Assembly (NCBI GenBank): GCA_963823495.1
Contig: CAWGLV010000001.1
Location: 1,860,001-1,924,000 of the forward strand
Source of the DNA: DATDAH01 sp963823495
GTDB lineage: Bacteria; Actinomycetota; Acidimicrobiia; Acidimicrobiales; DATDAH01
Direction of reading: 5' to 3'
DNA: 64,000 bases
The position numbers and the translations under genes were made by a program. The notes under the pieces were generated by a model. It made no database searches. It was given only the letters and a program-made list of their open reading frames with translations, and had not been told where the DNA came from. This document shows positions 47,589 through 56,423 of the stretch, in pieces. Numbering within the stretch: position 1 is the first letter of the stretch; each line of letters begins with the position of its first letter.

Positions 47589-48965
47589 TCAGCCCTTCAG
47601 CGCCGTGGCGAAGGTGTCCAGGTTGGCCAGGAACCGGTCGACGTCGTCATCGGTGTGCTGGACCGAGAGGGTCCACTGCTCGCACTTGCCCCACGGCGGG
47701 AGGAACACGCCGCCGTTGTGCTGGAACAGCCAGTGCACGTGGCCGTAGCGGCCGTCGTAGCCCATGAAGTCCCGGTAGTTGTTGATGCGGTCGGGAGAGA
47801 AGATGACCGCGCCCTTGGCCCCGAACGCGCTCACGTAGCCCTCCATGCCGTGGCGGGCGAGGACCTCCTCGGCCCCCGCCGTCATGCGATCCCGCAGGTG
47901 CTCGATGTGGGCGTGGGCTTCGGGGGTGAGGACCTCCAGCAGCGTGGCCTTGGCCGCCGCCATCGTCAGCGGGTTCCCGTTGAAGGTGCCGACCACCTCG
48001 TAGGTGTCGTCCTCGACGACCGCCATGACCTCCTCGGTGGCACCGATGGCGCCGCAGGGCAGACCGCCGCCCATGGACTTGGCCAGGCAGACGATGTCGG
48101 GAGTGACCCCGAACCGCCCGGTGGCGCCGCCCTCGTGGACGGTGAGGCCGGTCTTCACCTCGTCGAAGGTGAGCAGCACGTCGTGGGCGGTGAGGAGCTC
48201 CTTGAGGTCGGCGAGGTAGCCCGGCGGGGGAGGCACGACGCCGATGTTCATCATCATCGGCTCGATGATCATCCCCGCGATCTCGCCGGGATTGGCTTCG
48301 AGCGCCTCCCGGACGGCGCCGACGTCGCCGTAGGGCACGACCAGGGTGTTGGCCGCCACCTCGGGCAGCACGCCACCGTGGACGGGGACCGACGCCGGGT
48401 GATCGGGGGGCCCGGCGTCCTCGAAGTCGGGGTACACCGACACCTGCACCGAGTCGTGGTGGCCGTGGTAGCTGCCCTCGATCTTGAGGATCTTCTTGCG
48501 CCCCTTCACCACCCGCATGAGGTTGAACGCGGCCAGCGTGGCCTCGGTCCCCGAGTTGGCGAAGCGCCACTTGGGCTGGTCGAAGCGTCGGGCCAGGTTC
48601 CGGCTGACCGGGACGAGGTCCTCGACGGGCTGGGCGAAGTGGGTGCCGAGCGCGACGCGCTCCTGGACGGCCTTCACCACCGCCGGGTGGGCGTGGCCCA
48701 CGAGCATGGCGCCGAACCCGTTGTGCAGATCGACGTAGGTGGTCCCGTCGACATCGGTGATCTTGGAGCCGAGGCCCTTCTCGATCCAGATGGCCCGTGG
48801 GGGGGCATCCTGCCAGGAGGAGGCGACGCCGCCGGCGAGGTACTGGCGGGCCTCCTCCATGATCCGGGCCGACGCCGGCGTGCGCTCGAGCACGGCCGCC
48901 TCCTGGGTGGCGATGAGGCCGTCGATGACGGCCAGTTCCTCTGCGGTGCCCGCGGTGACGGTCAT
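47589..48965 (-). CDS. Class III aminotransferase / GSA-aminomutase-like PLP enzyme
   Basis: A 458-residue fold-type I PLP enzyme closest to glutamate-1-semialdehyde aminomutases. FANSGTEATLAAFNLMR binds PLP phosphate, YHGHHDSVQVS stacks on the ring, TFDEVKTGL contains the Asp, and the PLP lysine is in CLAKSMGGGLPCGA. Residues that fix glutamate semialdehyde in HemL are not obvious, and heme genes are absent. In this operon, moving or removing an amino group from the transported amine is more likely than a role in heme synthesis. Its start overlaps the Rieske stop (ATGA). Confidence 0.88.
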   Translation of the reverse strand: MTVTAGTAEELAVIDGLIATQEAAVLERTPASARIMEEARQYLAGGVASSWQDAPPRAIWIEKGLGSKITDVDGTTYVDLHNGFGAMLVGHAHPAVVKAVQERVALGTHFAQPVEDLVPVSRNLARRFDQPKWRFANSGTEATLAAFNLMRVVKGRKKILKIEGSYHGHHDSVQVSVYPDFEDAGPPDHPASVPVHGGVLPEVAANTLVVPYGDVGAVREALEANPGEIAGMIIEPMMMNIGVVPPPPGYLADLKELLTAHDVLLTFDEVKTGLTVHEGGATGRFGVTPDIVCLAKSMGGGLPCGAIGATEEVMAVVEDDTYEVVGTFNGNPLTMAAAKATLLEVLTPEAHAHIEHLRDRMTAGAEEVLARHGMEGYVSAFGAKGAVIFSPDRINNYRDFMGYDGRYGHVHWLFQHNGGVFLPPWGKCEQWTLSVQHTDDDVDRFLANLDTFATALKG

Positions 48966-50164
48966 CGGGTGAGCTCCTCGGTGTTGGGGGGGAAGGGGAC
49001 GTGGGCGGGCAGGCCGCCGTCGCGGTAGGTCTGGGCCAGGAGCCGCACGAACTGGGTGACGGCGTCCTCCTCGTCGGAGAACGGGCCCGGGCGGTAGCCG
49101 CGGGAGGCCACGCCCCGCTGCACGCCCTCACAGGCGGTCCAGTCCTGGCGGTTGGTCAGGTCCCAGAAGTCCACGGCATAGGCCGGGTCGAAGTCGGGTC
49201 GGGCCAGCGCCTCGGGATCGAACAGCCACTGGCACTCCACGAACGTGCGGTCCGGGCTCAAGGGCTCGACCCGGTGGGTCATCACGTAGTCGGGGTGCAG
49301 GCTGATCAACAGGTTGGGCAGCACCCCGATGTAGTGGACCCGGCGCCGCCAGGTGTCGTCGAGGCCGGGGAGCACGACCCCGCCGCTGCGCCCGTCGAAG
49401 GACATGGTCTCGGCGTCATCGGCCAGGACCATCCAGCCGCCGATCCACAGGCCCTCGTGGTCCTCGGAGTTCTCGCCGCTGTTGGGCGGGCTGACCACAC
49501 AGAGCTCGGGGTGGATGGCCGGACAGTGGAAGCACTCGTGGTAGTTCTCCACCGGGAGCTTCCAGTTGGCCGCCATCTCGTAGGTGTGGCCGGCGCCGAC
49601 GACGAGGCCCTCGGGGGCCCACCGTTCGATCTCGGCCTCCAGGCCGCCCAGGTGCTGTTCCAGCGGGCGGGCATCCCCCGACGCGTTGACGAAGACCCAC
49701 CCGTGCCACTCTTCGGTGCGAACCGGGACCAGCGGGTGTTGCGCCGGGTCGAAGCCCGGGGGCTCGTCGTAGCGGGGGGTGAACCTGAGCGTGCCGTCGA
49801 GGGCGTAGGTCCAGGCGTGGTACGGGCAGTGGATGGCGTTGCGGCGGACCGTGGTGTTCTCGGGCTGGAGCTCGTGGCCCCGGTGCTGACAGACGTTGTA
49901 GAAGCCGCGCAGCCTGCCGTCCTCGCCCCGGACCAGCACCACGCTGTCGTCGCCCACCCGGAGGGCCCGCCGGTCACCGGCGTCGGCCAGATCCGCCGAC
50001 CGGCCGGCACAGATCCAGGTCTCGGCGAAGAGGTGTTGACGTTCCCATGACAGGACGGCCTCGGCGGTGTAGGCCTCGGCCGGGAGCATGCGGCCCGGGG
50101 CTCCGGGGGCGAGGATCGCCTCGAGGCCGACCGGATCGACCGGGGCGGCAGAGCGGATGTCCAT
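48962..50164 (-). CDS. Rieske non-heme iron oxygenase alpha subunit (copy 1)
   Basis: A 400-residue oxygenase. The Rieske [2Fe-2S] cluster is bound by CQHRGH (Cys92, His94) and CPYHAW (Cys113, His116). The mononuclear iron region reads NWKLPVENYHECFHCPAIHPE, at about residues 208-227. The Asp that usually bridges the two metal sites in ring-hydroxylating enzymes (DNY) is Glu here (ENY), as in enzymes for quaternary ammonium compounds such as carnitine and betaine. No ferredoxin or reductase gene is in the operon, so an electron donor must come from elsewhere. It is the second gene of the operon under operator 1. Confidence 0.9.
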   Translation of the reverse strand: MDIRSAAPVDPVGLEAILAPGAPGRMLPAEAYTAEAVLSWERQHLFAETWICAGRSADLADAGDRRALRVGDDSVVLVRGEDGRLRGFYNVCQHRGHELQPENTTVRRNAIHCPYHAWTYALDGTLRFTPRYDEPPGFDPAQHPLVPVRTEEWHGWVFVNASGDARPLEQHLGGLEAEIERWAPEGLVVGAGHTYEMAANWKLPVENYHECFHCPAIHPELCVVSPPNSGENSEDHEGLWIGGWMVLADDAETMSFDGRSGGVVLPGLDDTWRRRVHYIGVLPNLLISLHPDYVMTHRVEPLSPDRTFVECQWLFDPEALARPDFDPAYAVDFWDLTNRQDWTACEGVQRGVASRGYRPGPFSDEEDAVTQFVRLLAQTYRDGGLPAHVPFPPNTEELTR

Positions 50165-50169
50165 CGGGG

Positions 50170-51792
50170 TCAGTCTCCTGTTCGGCGCAACCGCCGGGCG
50201 CGCTTCTTGTCCTTCAGGATGCGCCGGGTGCAGAGCAGCCCGGGGATGCCGGTCACCCCGCCGCCGCCGTGGGTGGCCGACGAGCACTGGTAGAGGCCGC
50301 TGATCGGCGTGGTGAAGTCGGCGTAACCGGGGGCCGGCCGCATGTGGAACAGCTGGTCGGGCGAGAGCTCGCCGTGGAAGATGTTGCCACCGATGAGGCC
50401 GTACTCGTTCTCCATCTCGTAGGGACCGATGACCTGGCGGTGCAGCACCGAGGCCTTGAAGTTCGGCGCCAGGTCGTTGTAGCCGTCGATGACCCGGTCC
50501 GCGTAGGCCTCCAGCTCGGCGGGGTCCGGCTCGGTGGACCACGACTCGGGCACCCACTGGGTGAACAGGGACATCACGTGGGTGCCCTCGGGGCACAGCG
50601 ACGGGTCGACCGTCGACGGGATGACCCCGTCGGAGAAGGGGAGGGTCGAGGCCTTCCCCCACCGGGCCTCCTCGAAGGACTTCTGCAGGTGGTCGATGGA
50701 GTGGCAGAGCTCGACGGAGCCGCTGAGCTTCTCCTTGTCCGGCGGCCCGGGCCAGGCGTCGAAGTCCGGTAGCTCGGACAGGGCGACGTTGACCTTGACC
50801 GTGCCCGACCGGCTGCGCCAGTGCTCGAGGTCCCGGACGAAGTCGTCGGGCAGGTCGTGACGGTCCAGGTGGCGCAGGAAGGTGATCTGGGGGTGGGTGG
50901 CCGCGACGACGATGTCGGCGGCCAACTCGGTGCCGTCGGCGAGGGCGACCCCGGTCACCTTGCCGTTGAGGGTCTGGATGGCCTCGACGGGTGCGTTGGT
51001 GCGGATCTCGGCCCCGAAGGACTCGGCCGAGGACGCGATGGCGTCGGACACGGCGCCCATGCCGCCGATGGGATAGCCCCACTTGCCGAGGTGGCCGTCG
51101 CCGACGTCGCCGATGGTGTGGTGCATCATCACGTAGGCCGTGCCCGGCTCGTCGGGGCCCGCCCAGGTCCCGATGACGGCGTTGATGGCCATCAGGCCCT
51201 GGACCTCGGGTGACTCGAACCACTCGTCGAGCACGTCGCGGATGGACATGGTGAAGAGACGGGTGGCGTCCGCGGTACCCCGGACGTCGAGACCGCGCAG
51301 CCCCCACGCCAGGCGGACCTGCTCCAGCAGGTCCTTGGGCCGTCGGGACCCGACGCTGGGGGGAGTCGACAACAGGAGGGGGGCCAGGACGTCGGCGACG
51401 CCGCCGATCCAGGCGTGGTAGTCGCCGAGTCGCTCGGCGTCCTTGCGGGAGAACTTGGCCACCTCGTCGTGGTCCAGGTCGGGGTCGTCCTCGGCCAGGA
51501 GGTAGCGGCCGTCGGGGAGCGCGATGAAGGTCGGCCCCATGGGGATGACGTGGTAGCCGTGGTCGGCCAGGGCCAGGTCGTTCAGGATCGTCGGGGGCAT
51601 GAGGCTCATCACGTAGGAGAGCGCGGTCATCTTGAAATCGGGGCCCCACGGGGTCTCGGTGGTGGCCGCTCCGCCGAGGTTCTCCCGGGCCTCGAGGACC
51701 ACGGGCTCGAGGCCCGCCCGGGCCAGGTAGGCGGCGGCGACGAGGCCGTTGTGGCCACCGCCGACCACGATGGCGTCGTACCTGCTGCTCAC
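50170..51792 (-). CDS. PYROXD2-like FAD-dependent oxidoreductase (copy 2)
   Basis: A 540-residue flavoprotein with VVGGGHNGLVAAAYLARAG and VVLEARENLGGAA at the N-terminus and GLYQCSSATHGGGGVTG near the end, typical of PYROXD2-like/phytoene-dehydrogenase-like proteins. It is the first gene of the minus-strand operon; its start lies 40 bases from operator 1, so it should be strongly regulated. A gap of 5 bases separates it from the Rieske gene. Confidence 0.88.
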   Translation of the reverse strand: MSSRYDAIVVGGGHNGLVAAAYLARAGLEPVVLEARENLGGAATTETPWGPDFKMTALSYVMSLMPPTILNDLALADHGYHVIPMGPTFIALPDGRYLLAEDDPDLDHDEVAKFSRKDAERLGDYHAWIGGVADVLAPLLLSTPPSVGSRRPKDLLEQVRLAWGLRGLDVRGTADATRLFTMSIRDVLDEWFESPEVQGLMAINAVIGTWAGPDEPGTAYVMMHHTIGDVGDGHLGKWGYPIGGMGAVSDAIASSAESFGAEIRTNAPVEAIQTLNGKVTGVALADGTELAADIVVAATHPQITFLRHLDRHDLPDDFVRDLEHWRSRSGTVKVNVALSELPDFDAWPGPPDKEKLSGSVELCHSIDHLQKSFEEARWGKASTLPFSDGVIPSTVDPSLCPEGTHVMSLFTQWVPESWSTEPDPAELEAYADRVIDGYNDLAPNFKASVLHRQVIGPYEMENEYGLIGGNIFHGELSPDQLFHMRPAPGYADFTTPISGLYQCSSATHGGGGVTGIPGLLCTRRILKDKKRARRLRRTGD

Positions 51793-51832
51793 GTCCGGCT
51801 CCCCTCGTGACCTAACATCGGGTAGACACTAC

Positions 51833-51851
51833 TAACTGATTGATCAGTCAG
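51833..51851. promoter_or_regulatory. TetR-type operator, copy 1
   Basis: TAACTGATTGATCAGTCAG contains the inverted repeat ACTGA-TTGA-TCAGT. It sits in the middle of the 83-base gap between the divergent starts of the flavoprotein (51792) and the solute-binding protein (51876), so one site can govern both transcripts. It agrees with copy 2 at 15 of 19 positions. Confidence 0.8.
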
Positions 51852-51875
51852 TATACGACGGGTCGGGGGGCAGGC

Positions 51876-53135
51876 ATGACGTTCCATCCACGAGAGCGCT
51901 CGGTCCGAGGGGGGCTCGACCGGCGCACGTTCCTACGGCGGTCCGCCTATTCGGCTGCGGCGGTGACGCTCGGTCCGAGCCTGCTGGCGGCCTGCGGTGG
52001 TGACGACTCCGGGGGCGGGGGCGGGAGCGGGGGCGTGGCGCTGTCCCGACCGGACAACCCGGTGACCTTGCCGACCTTCGACGACATCCCGATGATCGCC
52101 GACGGTCTCGAGCCCGAGTCGGGGACGTTGAAGGTCTTCAACTACGCCGAGTACATCGCGCCGGCCACGCTCCGGAGGTTCCGGGAGCAGTACGGCGTGG
52201 ACGTCGAGGTGACGACCTTCACCAGCATGGACGAGGCCATCGCCCGCCTCTCGAGTGGGCGGGCGGACTTCGACGTCTTCTTCGCCACGACCGACGTCAT
52301 CGGGAAGGTCACCCTCGGCCGGCTGCTGCAGCCGCTCAACCCGTCGTACCTGGGCAACTCGGTCAACGTGTGGGACGAGCTCCAGGACCCGTTCTATGAC
52401 GTGGGGGCCCAGTACAGCCGGCCGTACACGATGTACACCACGGGCATCGGCTACCGGATCGACCGGGTCGAGCAGCCGCCGGGCGACTACGCCAACCCCT
52501 ACGACATCCTCTGGGACGAGGCCTACCGGGGAGACGTCTTCCTGCTGGAGGACGACCGCGAGGTGTTCGGCATGGCCATGCTGCGGGCGGGACAGACCGA
52601 CGTGAACACCGAGGACCCCGCGGTCGTCGAGGCGGCGCTGGCCGACGTCCAAGCGTTGGCCGACGCGGTCAACGTGCGCATCGGCATCGAGGCCTACACC
52701 GTCCTGCCCGAGGGTCGGGCCACCGTGCACCAGGCCTGGGCCGGTGATGTGGTGAACGCCCAGTACTACCTGCCGCGGGGGGAGTCGATCGAGAACATCG
52801 GCTACTGGTACCCCGCCGAGGGCGGGGGGATGATCGGCTCGGACCAGATGACGATCCTGGCGGCGGCCGAGCGCCCCGTGCTCGCCCACCACTTCATCGA
52901 CTACCTGCTCGACGCCGACAACTCCCTGCGGAACTTCTCCTGGCTCGGCTACCAGCCGCCGCAGAAGAGCATCGACCCGGCGTCGGTGGTGGCCGACGAA
53001 CTGGTCCCCGCCCACCTCGACACCACGGTGATCCGCCCCGAGGACTTCGCCACCGGCTACCAGCTCCTCCAGCTCACCCTGGCCGGCGAGCGCATCTGGG
53101 ACGACGCCTGGTCGACGTTCACGGCGGGGGCCTGA
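51876..53135 (+). CDS. PotD-type solute-binding lipoprotein
   Basis: A 419-residue extracytoplasmic binding protein (ATG 51876, preceded by a G-rich ribosome binding site). The N-terminus has a Tat-type twin-arginine (RRTFLRRS) and ends in a lipobox LLAAC, so it is exported and lipid-anchored. The body matches spermidine/putrescine-binding proteins: LKVFNYAEYIAPATLRRF, YGVDVEVTTFTSMDEAIARL, and QAWAGDVVNAQYYLP. The acidic residues that hold polyamines cannot be checked by eye. PotD-like proteins also bind other amines and opines, so the ligand is open. It is the first gene of the transport operon. Confidence 0.92.
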   Translation: MTFHPRERSVRGGLDRRTFLRRSAYSAAAVTLGPSLLAACGGDDSGGGGGSGGVALSRPDNPVTLPTFDDIPMIADGLEPESGTLKVFNYAEYIAPATLRRFREQYGVDVEVTTFTSMDEAIARLSSGRADFDVFFATTDVIGKVTLGRLLQPLNPSYLGNSVNVWDELQDPFYDVGAQYSRPYTMYTTGIGYRIDRVEQPPGDYANPYDILWDEAYRGDVFLLEDDREVFGMAMLRAGQTDVNTEDPAVVEAALADVQALADAVNVRIGIEAYTVLPEGRATVHQAWAGDVVNAQYYLPRGESIENIGYWYPAEGGGMIGSDQMTILAAAERPVLAHHFIDYLLDADNSLRNFSWLGYQPPQKSIDPASVVADELVPAHLDTTVIRPEDFATGYQLLQLTLAGERIWDDAWSTFTAGA

Positions 53136-53143
53136 GCCTCGAC

Positions 53144-54058
53144 GTGAGCGAGCGGCGAGGGGGCGCGCGGGACCGGACGCGGGCGCTCTGGCCCACCCTG
53201 GCCCTGCCCGGAGTGGGCTGGCTCGTGGTGTTCTTCCTCGTGCCGTTCTACGCGGTCCTGGCCGTGGCCTTCGGCGACCTGGACCCGATCTTCGGCAACG
53301 CGGTGCCGGTGTGGAACCCGCTGCAGTGGGACCCGACGATCTTCAACGACGTCCTCGGGCGGGTCGTCAACGCCGAGCTGCGGGAGGTGTACCTGCGCAC
53401 CTTCACCTATGTCGCGACCGCCCTGGCCATGAGCTTCGCCATCGGCTACCCGGTGGCCTACTACGTGTCCCGCTTCGGCGGTCGCCGCCGCGGCCTCTAC
53501 CTCGGGCTGATCCTGGCCCCGTTCTGGATCAACTACCTGATGCGGATGCTGGCCTGGATCAACCTCCTGCAGGCGGATGGCTACGTCAACGACATCCTGG
53601 GGGCGCTGCACCTCACCTCGGAGCCGATCCGCTGGTTGGAGGGGCGGGCGCTCACCGTGGTCTTCGGCCTGGTGTACGGCTACCTGCCGTTCTTCATCCT
53701 CCCGCTGTTCGCCGCCCTGGATCGCATCGACCGGAGCATCATCGAGGCATCCCGAGACCTGGGCATGGGGCCCCTGCGGACGTTCCTGCGGGTGACCCTG
53801 CCCATGTCCAAACAGGGCGTGCTCGCGGCCACGGTCATCACGGCCCTGCCGATGATGGGGGACTACTACACGGCCGACCTGTTGTCGGGCTCGCCGCGCA
53901 CGAGCATGATCGGCAACCAGATCGAGTTCTACCTCTTCGAGGGGTCCCAGAAGAACGCCGGAGCGTCCCTGGTGATCATCCTGTCGATCCTGCTGATGGC
54001 GGCCATGGCCTACTACCTGGTCCAGACCGACCGCGCCACCCGGCAGCTGCAGCGGTGA
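53144..54058 (+). CDS. PotB-type ABC permease
   Basis: A 304-residue permease with six membrane helices and the EAA loop EASRDLGMGPLRTFLRVTLPMS near residue 205-226, which contacts the ATPase. GDYYTADLLSGSP is typical of the PotB group. The start is GTG 53144, eight bases after the binding-protein stop. It pairs with the next gene to form the transport channel. Confidence 0.92.
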   Translation: MSERRGGARDRTRALWPTLALPGVGWLVVFFLVPFYAVLAVAFGDLDPIFGNAVPVWNPLQWDPTIFNDVLGRVVNAELREVYLRTFTYVATALAMSFAIGYPVAYYVSRFGGRRRGLYLGLILAPFWINYLMRMLAWINLLQADGYVNDILGALHLTSEPIRWLEGRALTVVFGLVYGYLPFFILPLFAALDRIDRSIIEASRDLGMGPLRTFLRVTLPMSKQGVLAATVITALPMMGDYYTADLLSGSPRTSMIGNQIEFYLFEGSQKNAGASLVIILSILLMAAMAYYLVQTDRATRQLQR

Positions 54059-54073
54059 GTCGGTGGTGACCCC

Positions 54074-54952
54074 GTGATCGCGCGCGTCCAGGCCTGGTGG
54101 TCGAACCCCTGGCGACGACCGGTCTTCCTGGCGACCGGGTTCTGGGTCTACGTGCTCTGGTCGCTGGTCCCGGTCCTGATCGCCATCCAGTTCGCCTTCA
54201 ACGACGGGCGCTCGCGCAGCACCTGGCAGGGCTTCTCGCTGCGGTGGTGGTTCGAGGACCCCGACCGCTCGCTCTGGAACGACCCGTCACTGCGTGAGGC
54301 CATGGTGAACAGCCTCTGGCTGGCCGTGGTGACGATGCTCATCGCCACCCCGCTGGGGGTGGCCCTGGCCCTGGGGTTGGCCCGGTGGCGGGGCCGGACC
54401 GCACGCGGCTCGAACCTGTTGATGCTCGTGCCGCTGGCCACGCCCGAGATCGTCATGGGCACGATGCTGTTCCTGGTCTTCGACAACCTCTACACGTCGA
54501 TCCCGTTGGGCCGGCCGGCCATGTTGCTCGGCCACGTGACCTTCTCGGTCTCCTACGTGGTGATCCTCGTCCGGGGCCGGTTGCTGACCATCGGCCCCGA
54601 CCTGGAGGAGGCCGCGCAGGACCTCGGGGCCTCGCCCATCGCGGCGGTGCGCACCGTGCTCCTGCCGTTGCTGGGCCCCGCCATCTTCGCCAGCCTGATG
54701 ATCGTGTTCGCCACCTCGATCGACGACTTCGTGATCTCGGCCTTCCTATCCGCCGACGCGTCCAGCGAGACCATCCCCATCAAGATCTACTCCACGGTCC
54801 GGGTGGCCCCCACCCCGGCCCTCAACGCCCTGGCCACCGTGATGCTCCTGGGCACGACGATCGCCATCGCCTTCGCCGTCCTGGCCATGCGGGTGTTCCG
54901 CCGCGGCGAGAAGGGCAGCGCCGTCGAGGACTTCGCCCAGTTGGACCTGTAG
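54074..54952 (+). CDS. PotC-type ABC permease
   Basis: A 292-residue permease with six membrane helices and the loop EEAAQDLGASPIAAVRTVLLP (near residue 177-197). ATSIDDFVISAFLS is a PotC-family signature. It starts at GTG 54074. Its stop is 19 bases from the end of the convergent aldehyde dehydrogenase. The matching ATPase is encoded on the other strand, at 56416, under operator 2. Confidence 0.92.
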   Translation: MIARVQAWWSNPWRRPVFLATGFWVYVLWSLVPVLIAIQFAFNDGRSRSTWQGFSLRWWFEDPDRSLWNDPSLREAMVNSLWLAVVTMLIATPLGVALALGLARWRGRTARGSNLLMLVPLATPEIVMGTMLFLVFDNLYTSIPLGRPAMLLGHVTFSVSYVVILVRGRLLTIGPDLEEAAQDLGASPIAAVRTVLLPLLGPAIFASLMIVFATSIDDFVISAFLSADASSETIPIKIYSTVRVAPTPALNALATVMLLGTTIAIAFAVLAMRVFRRGEKGSAVEDFAQLDL

Positions 54953-54971
54953 GCCCTCGAGGGCGGGGTGG

Positions 54972-56423
54972 TCAGCTCAGCTTCACGTAGATCTGCTTGG
55001 ACTCGAGGAAGCTGTCCAAGCCGTAGGGGCCGAGCTCCCGGCCGACGCCGGAGCCCTTGAACCCGCCCCAGCTGGCCTCGGTGGGGGCGGGCTGGGAGGC
55101 GTTGATCCACACGGTGCCGGCCCGGATGGAGCGGGCGGCGCGGAAGGCCTTGCCGACGTCCCGGGTCCAGACGGCGGCGGCCAGGCCGTACTCGGTGTCG
55201 TTGGCCGCCCTGGTCACCTCGGCGATGTCGTCGAAGGCCAGGACGGTGGCGACCGGGCCGAAGATCTCCTCGCGGGCGATCGTGAGGTCCTGGGTCCCGG
55301 TCTCGAAGATGGTCGGGGGGACGAAGTAGCCGTCCGCCAGGGCGGGATCGGCGGGAGCCTCGCCGGCGTAGGCCAGCCGAGCGCCCTCGGCGGTGCCGGT
55401 GTCGATGTAGCCCTGGACGCGATCCCTCTGCTTGGCGGACACGAGCGGGCCCATGGTCACGTCCGGATCGAAGCCCGAGCCGATCTTGATCTCCCTGGCC
55501 GCGTCGATCATGCCGGCCAGGACCTCGTCGTAGACGGGGCGCTCCACGAAGATGCGGCTGCCGGCCGAGCAGACCTCGCCCTGGTTGCCGAAGATGCCCC
55601 ACGCGCTACCAGGGATGGCCTCGGCCAGGTCGGCGTCGGCGAAGACGATGTTCGGGCTCTTGCCGCCGAGCTCCAGGGTGACCCGCTTCAGCGAGTCGGC
55701 GCAGGTCCGCATGATGTGCTGCCCGATCGCCTTGGAGCCGGTGAAGCTGATCTTGTCCACCTCGGGGTGCTCCAGGAGCGGCTGACCGGCGTCGGGGCCG
55801 AGGCCCGTGAGCACGTTGAGCACGCCGGCGGGGACCCCCGCCTCCTCCGCGACGCGGGCCAGCCCCAGGGCGGTCAGGGGCGTCTGCTCGGCGGGCTTGA
55901 GCACCACGGTGCAGCCGGCGGCCAGGGCCGGAGCCACCTTCTGGCTGGCCATGAGCAGCGGGTAGTTCCACGGGACGATCAGGCCGCAGACGCCGACGGG
56001 TTCCTTGACGATGAAGCTCATGGCGTCGGGGCCGATGGGCGGGATGTCGCCGGTGATCTTGGTGGCCCAGCCGGCGTAGTACTCGAACATGAACGCCGAC
56101 TCCTCGATGTCCCACACGGCGTCCTCGTAGGGCTTGCCCGAGTCGTGGGTCTCGAGCTTGGCCAGTTCGGCGGTGTCCCGCCGCAGGATCGCCGCCATCT
56201 TGAAGAGCAGGTCGGCCCGGTCCCGCTCGGCGACCGCGATGCCCCAGGTCCCGTCGTCGAAGGCCCGCCGAGCGGCCCGCACCGCCCGATCGGCGTCCTC
56301 GGTGCTGCCGGCGGGGATGGTCGCCAGCACCTCGCCGGTCGCAGGGTCGACGGTGTCGAAGCGGGCGCCGTCGGCGGCGTCCACCCACTGTCCGTCGATG
56401 TACATCTGTCGGGCGTCAGCCAT
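54972..56423 (-). CDS. Aldehyde dehydrogenase (betaine/amino-aldehyde type)
   Basis: A 483-residue NAD(P)+-dependent dehydrogenase that oxidises an aldehyde to an acid. VPWNYPLLMASQKVAPALAAG, FTGSKAIGQHIM, ELGGKSPN with the general-base Glu, and GEVCSAGSR with the catalytic cysteine are in place. The closest family look is to betaine-aldehyde and gamma-aminobutyraldehyde dehydrogenases. It overlaps the ATPase gene by 8 bases, so transport and oxidation are expressed together. It is the natural acceptor of an aldehyde made by Rieske N-dealkylation or by deamination. Confidence 0.93.
   Translation of the reverse strand: MADARQMYIDGQWVDAADGARFDTVDPATGEVLATIPAGSTEDADRAVRAARRAFDDGTWGIAVAERDRADLLFKMAAILRRDTAELAKLETHDSGKPYEDAVWDIEESAFMFEYYAGWATKITGDIPPIGPDAMSFIVKEPVGVCGLIVPWNYPLLMASQKVAPALAAGCTVVLKPAEQTPLTALGLARVAEEAGVPAGVLNVLTGLGPDAGQPLLEHPEVDKISFTGSKAIGQHIMRTCADSLKRVTLELGGKSPNIVFADADLAEAIPGSAWGIFGNQGEVCSAGSRIFVERPVYDEVLAGMIDAAREIKIGSGFDPDVTMGPLVSAKQRDRVQGYIDTGTAEGARLAYAGEAPADPALADGYFVPPTIFETGTQDLTIAREEIFGPVATVLAFDDIAEVTRAANDTEYGLAAAVWTRDVGKAFRAARSIRAGTVWINASQPAPTEASWGGFKGSGVGRELGPYGLDSFLESKQIYVKLS

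Noticed and set aside
47589..48965. HemL (heme synthesis) for the aminotransferase
   Set aside because: It is in a catabolic operon with oxygenases, no heme genes are near, and the similarity is to the broad GSA-like group only.
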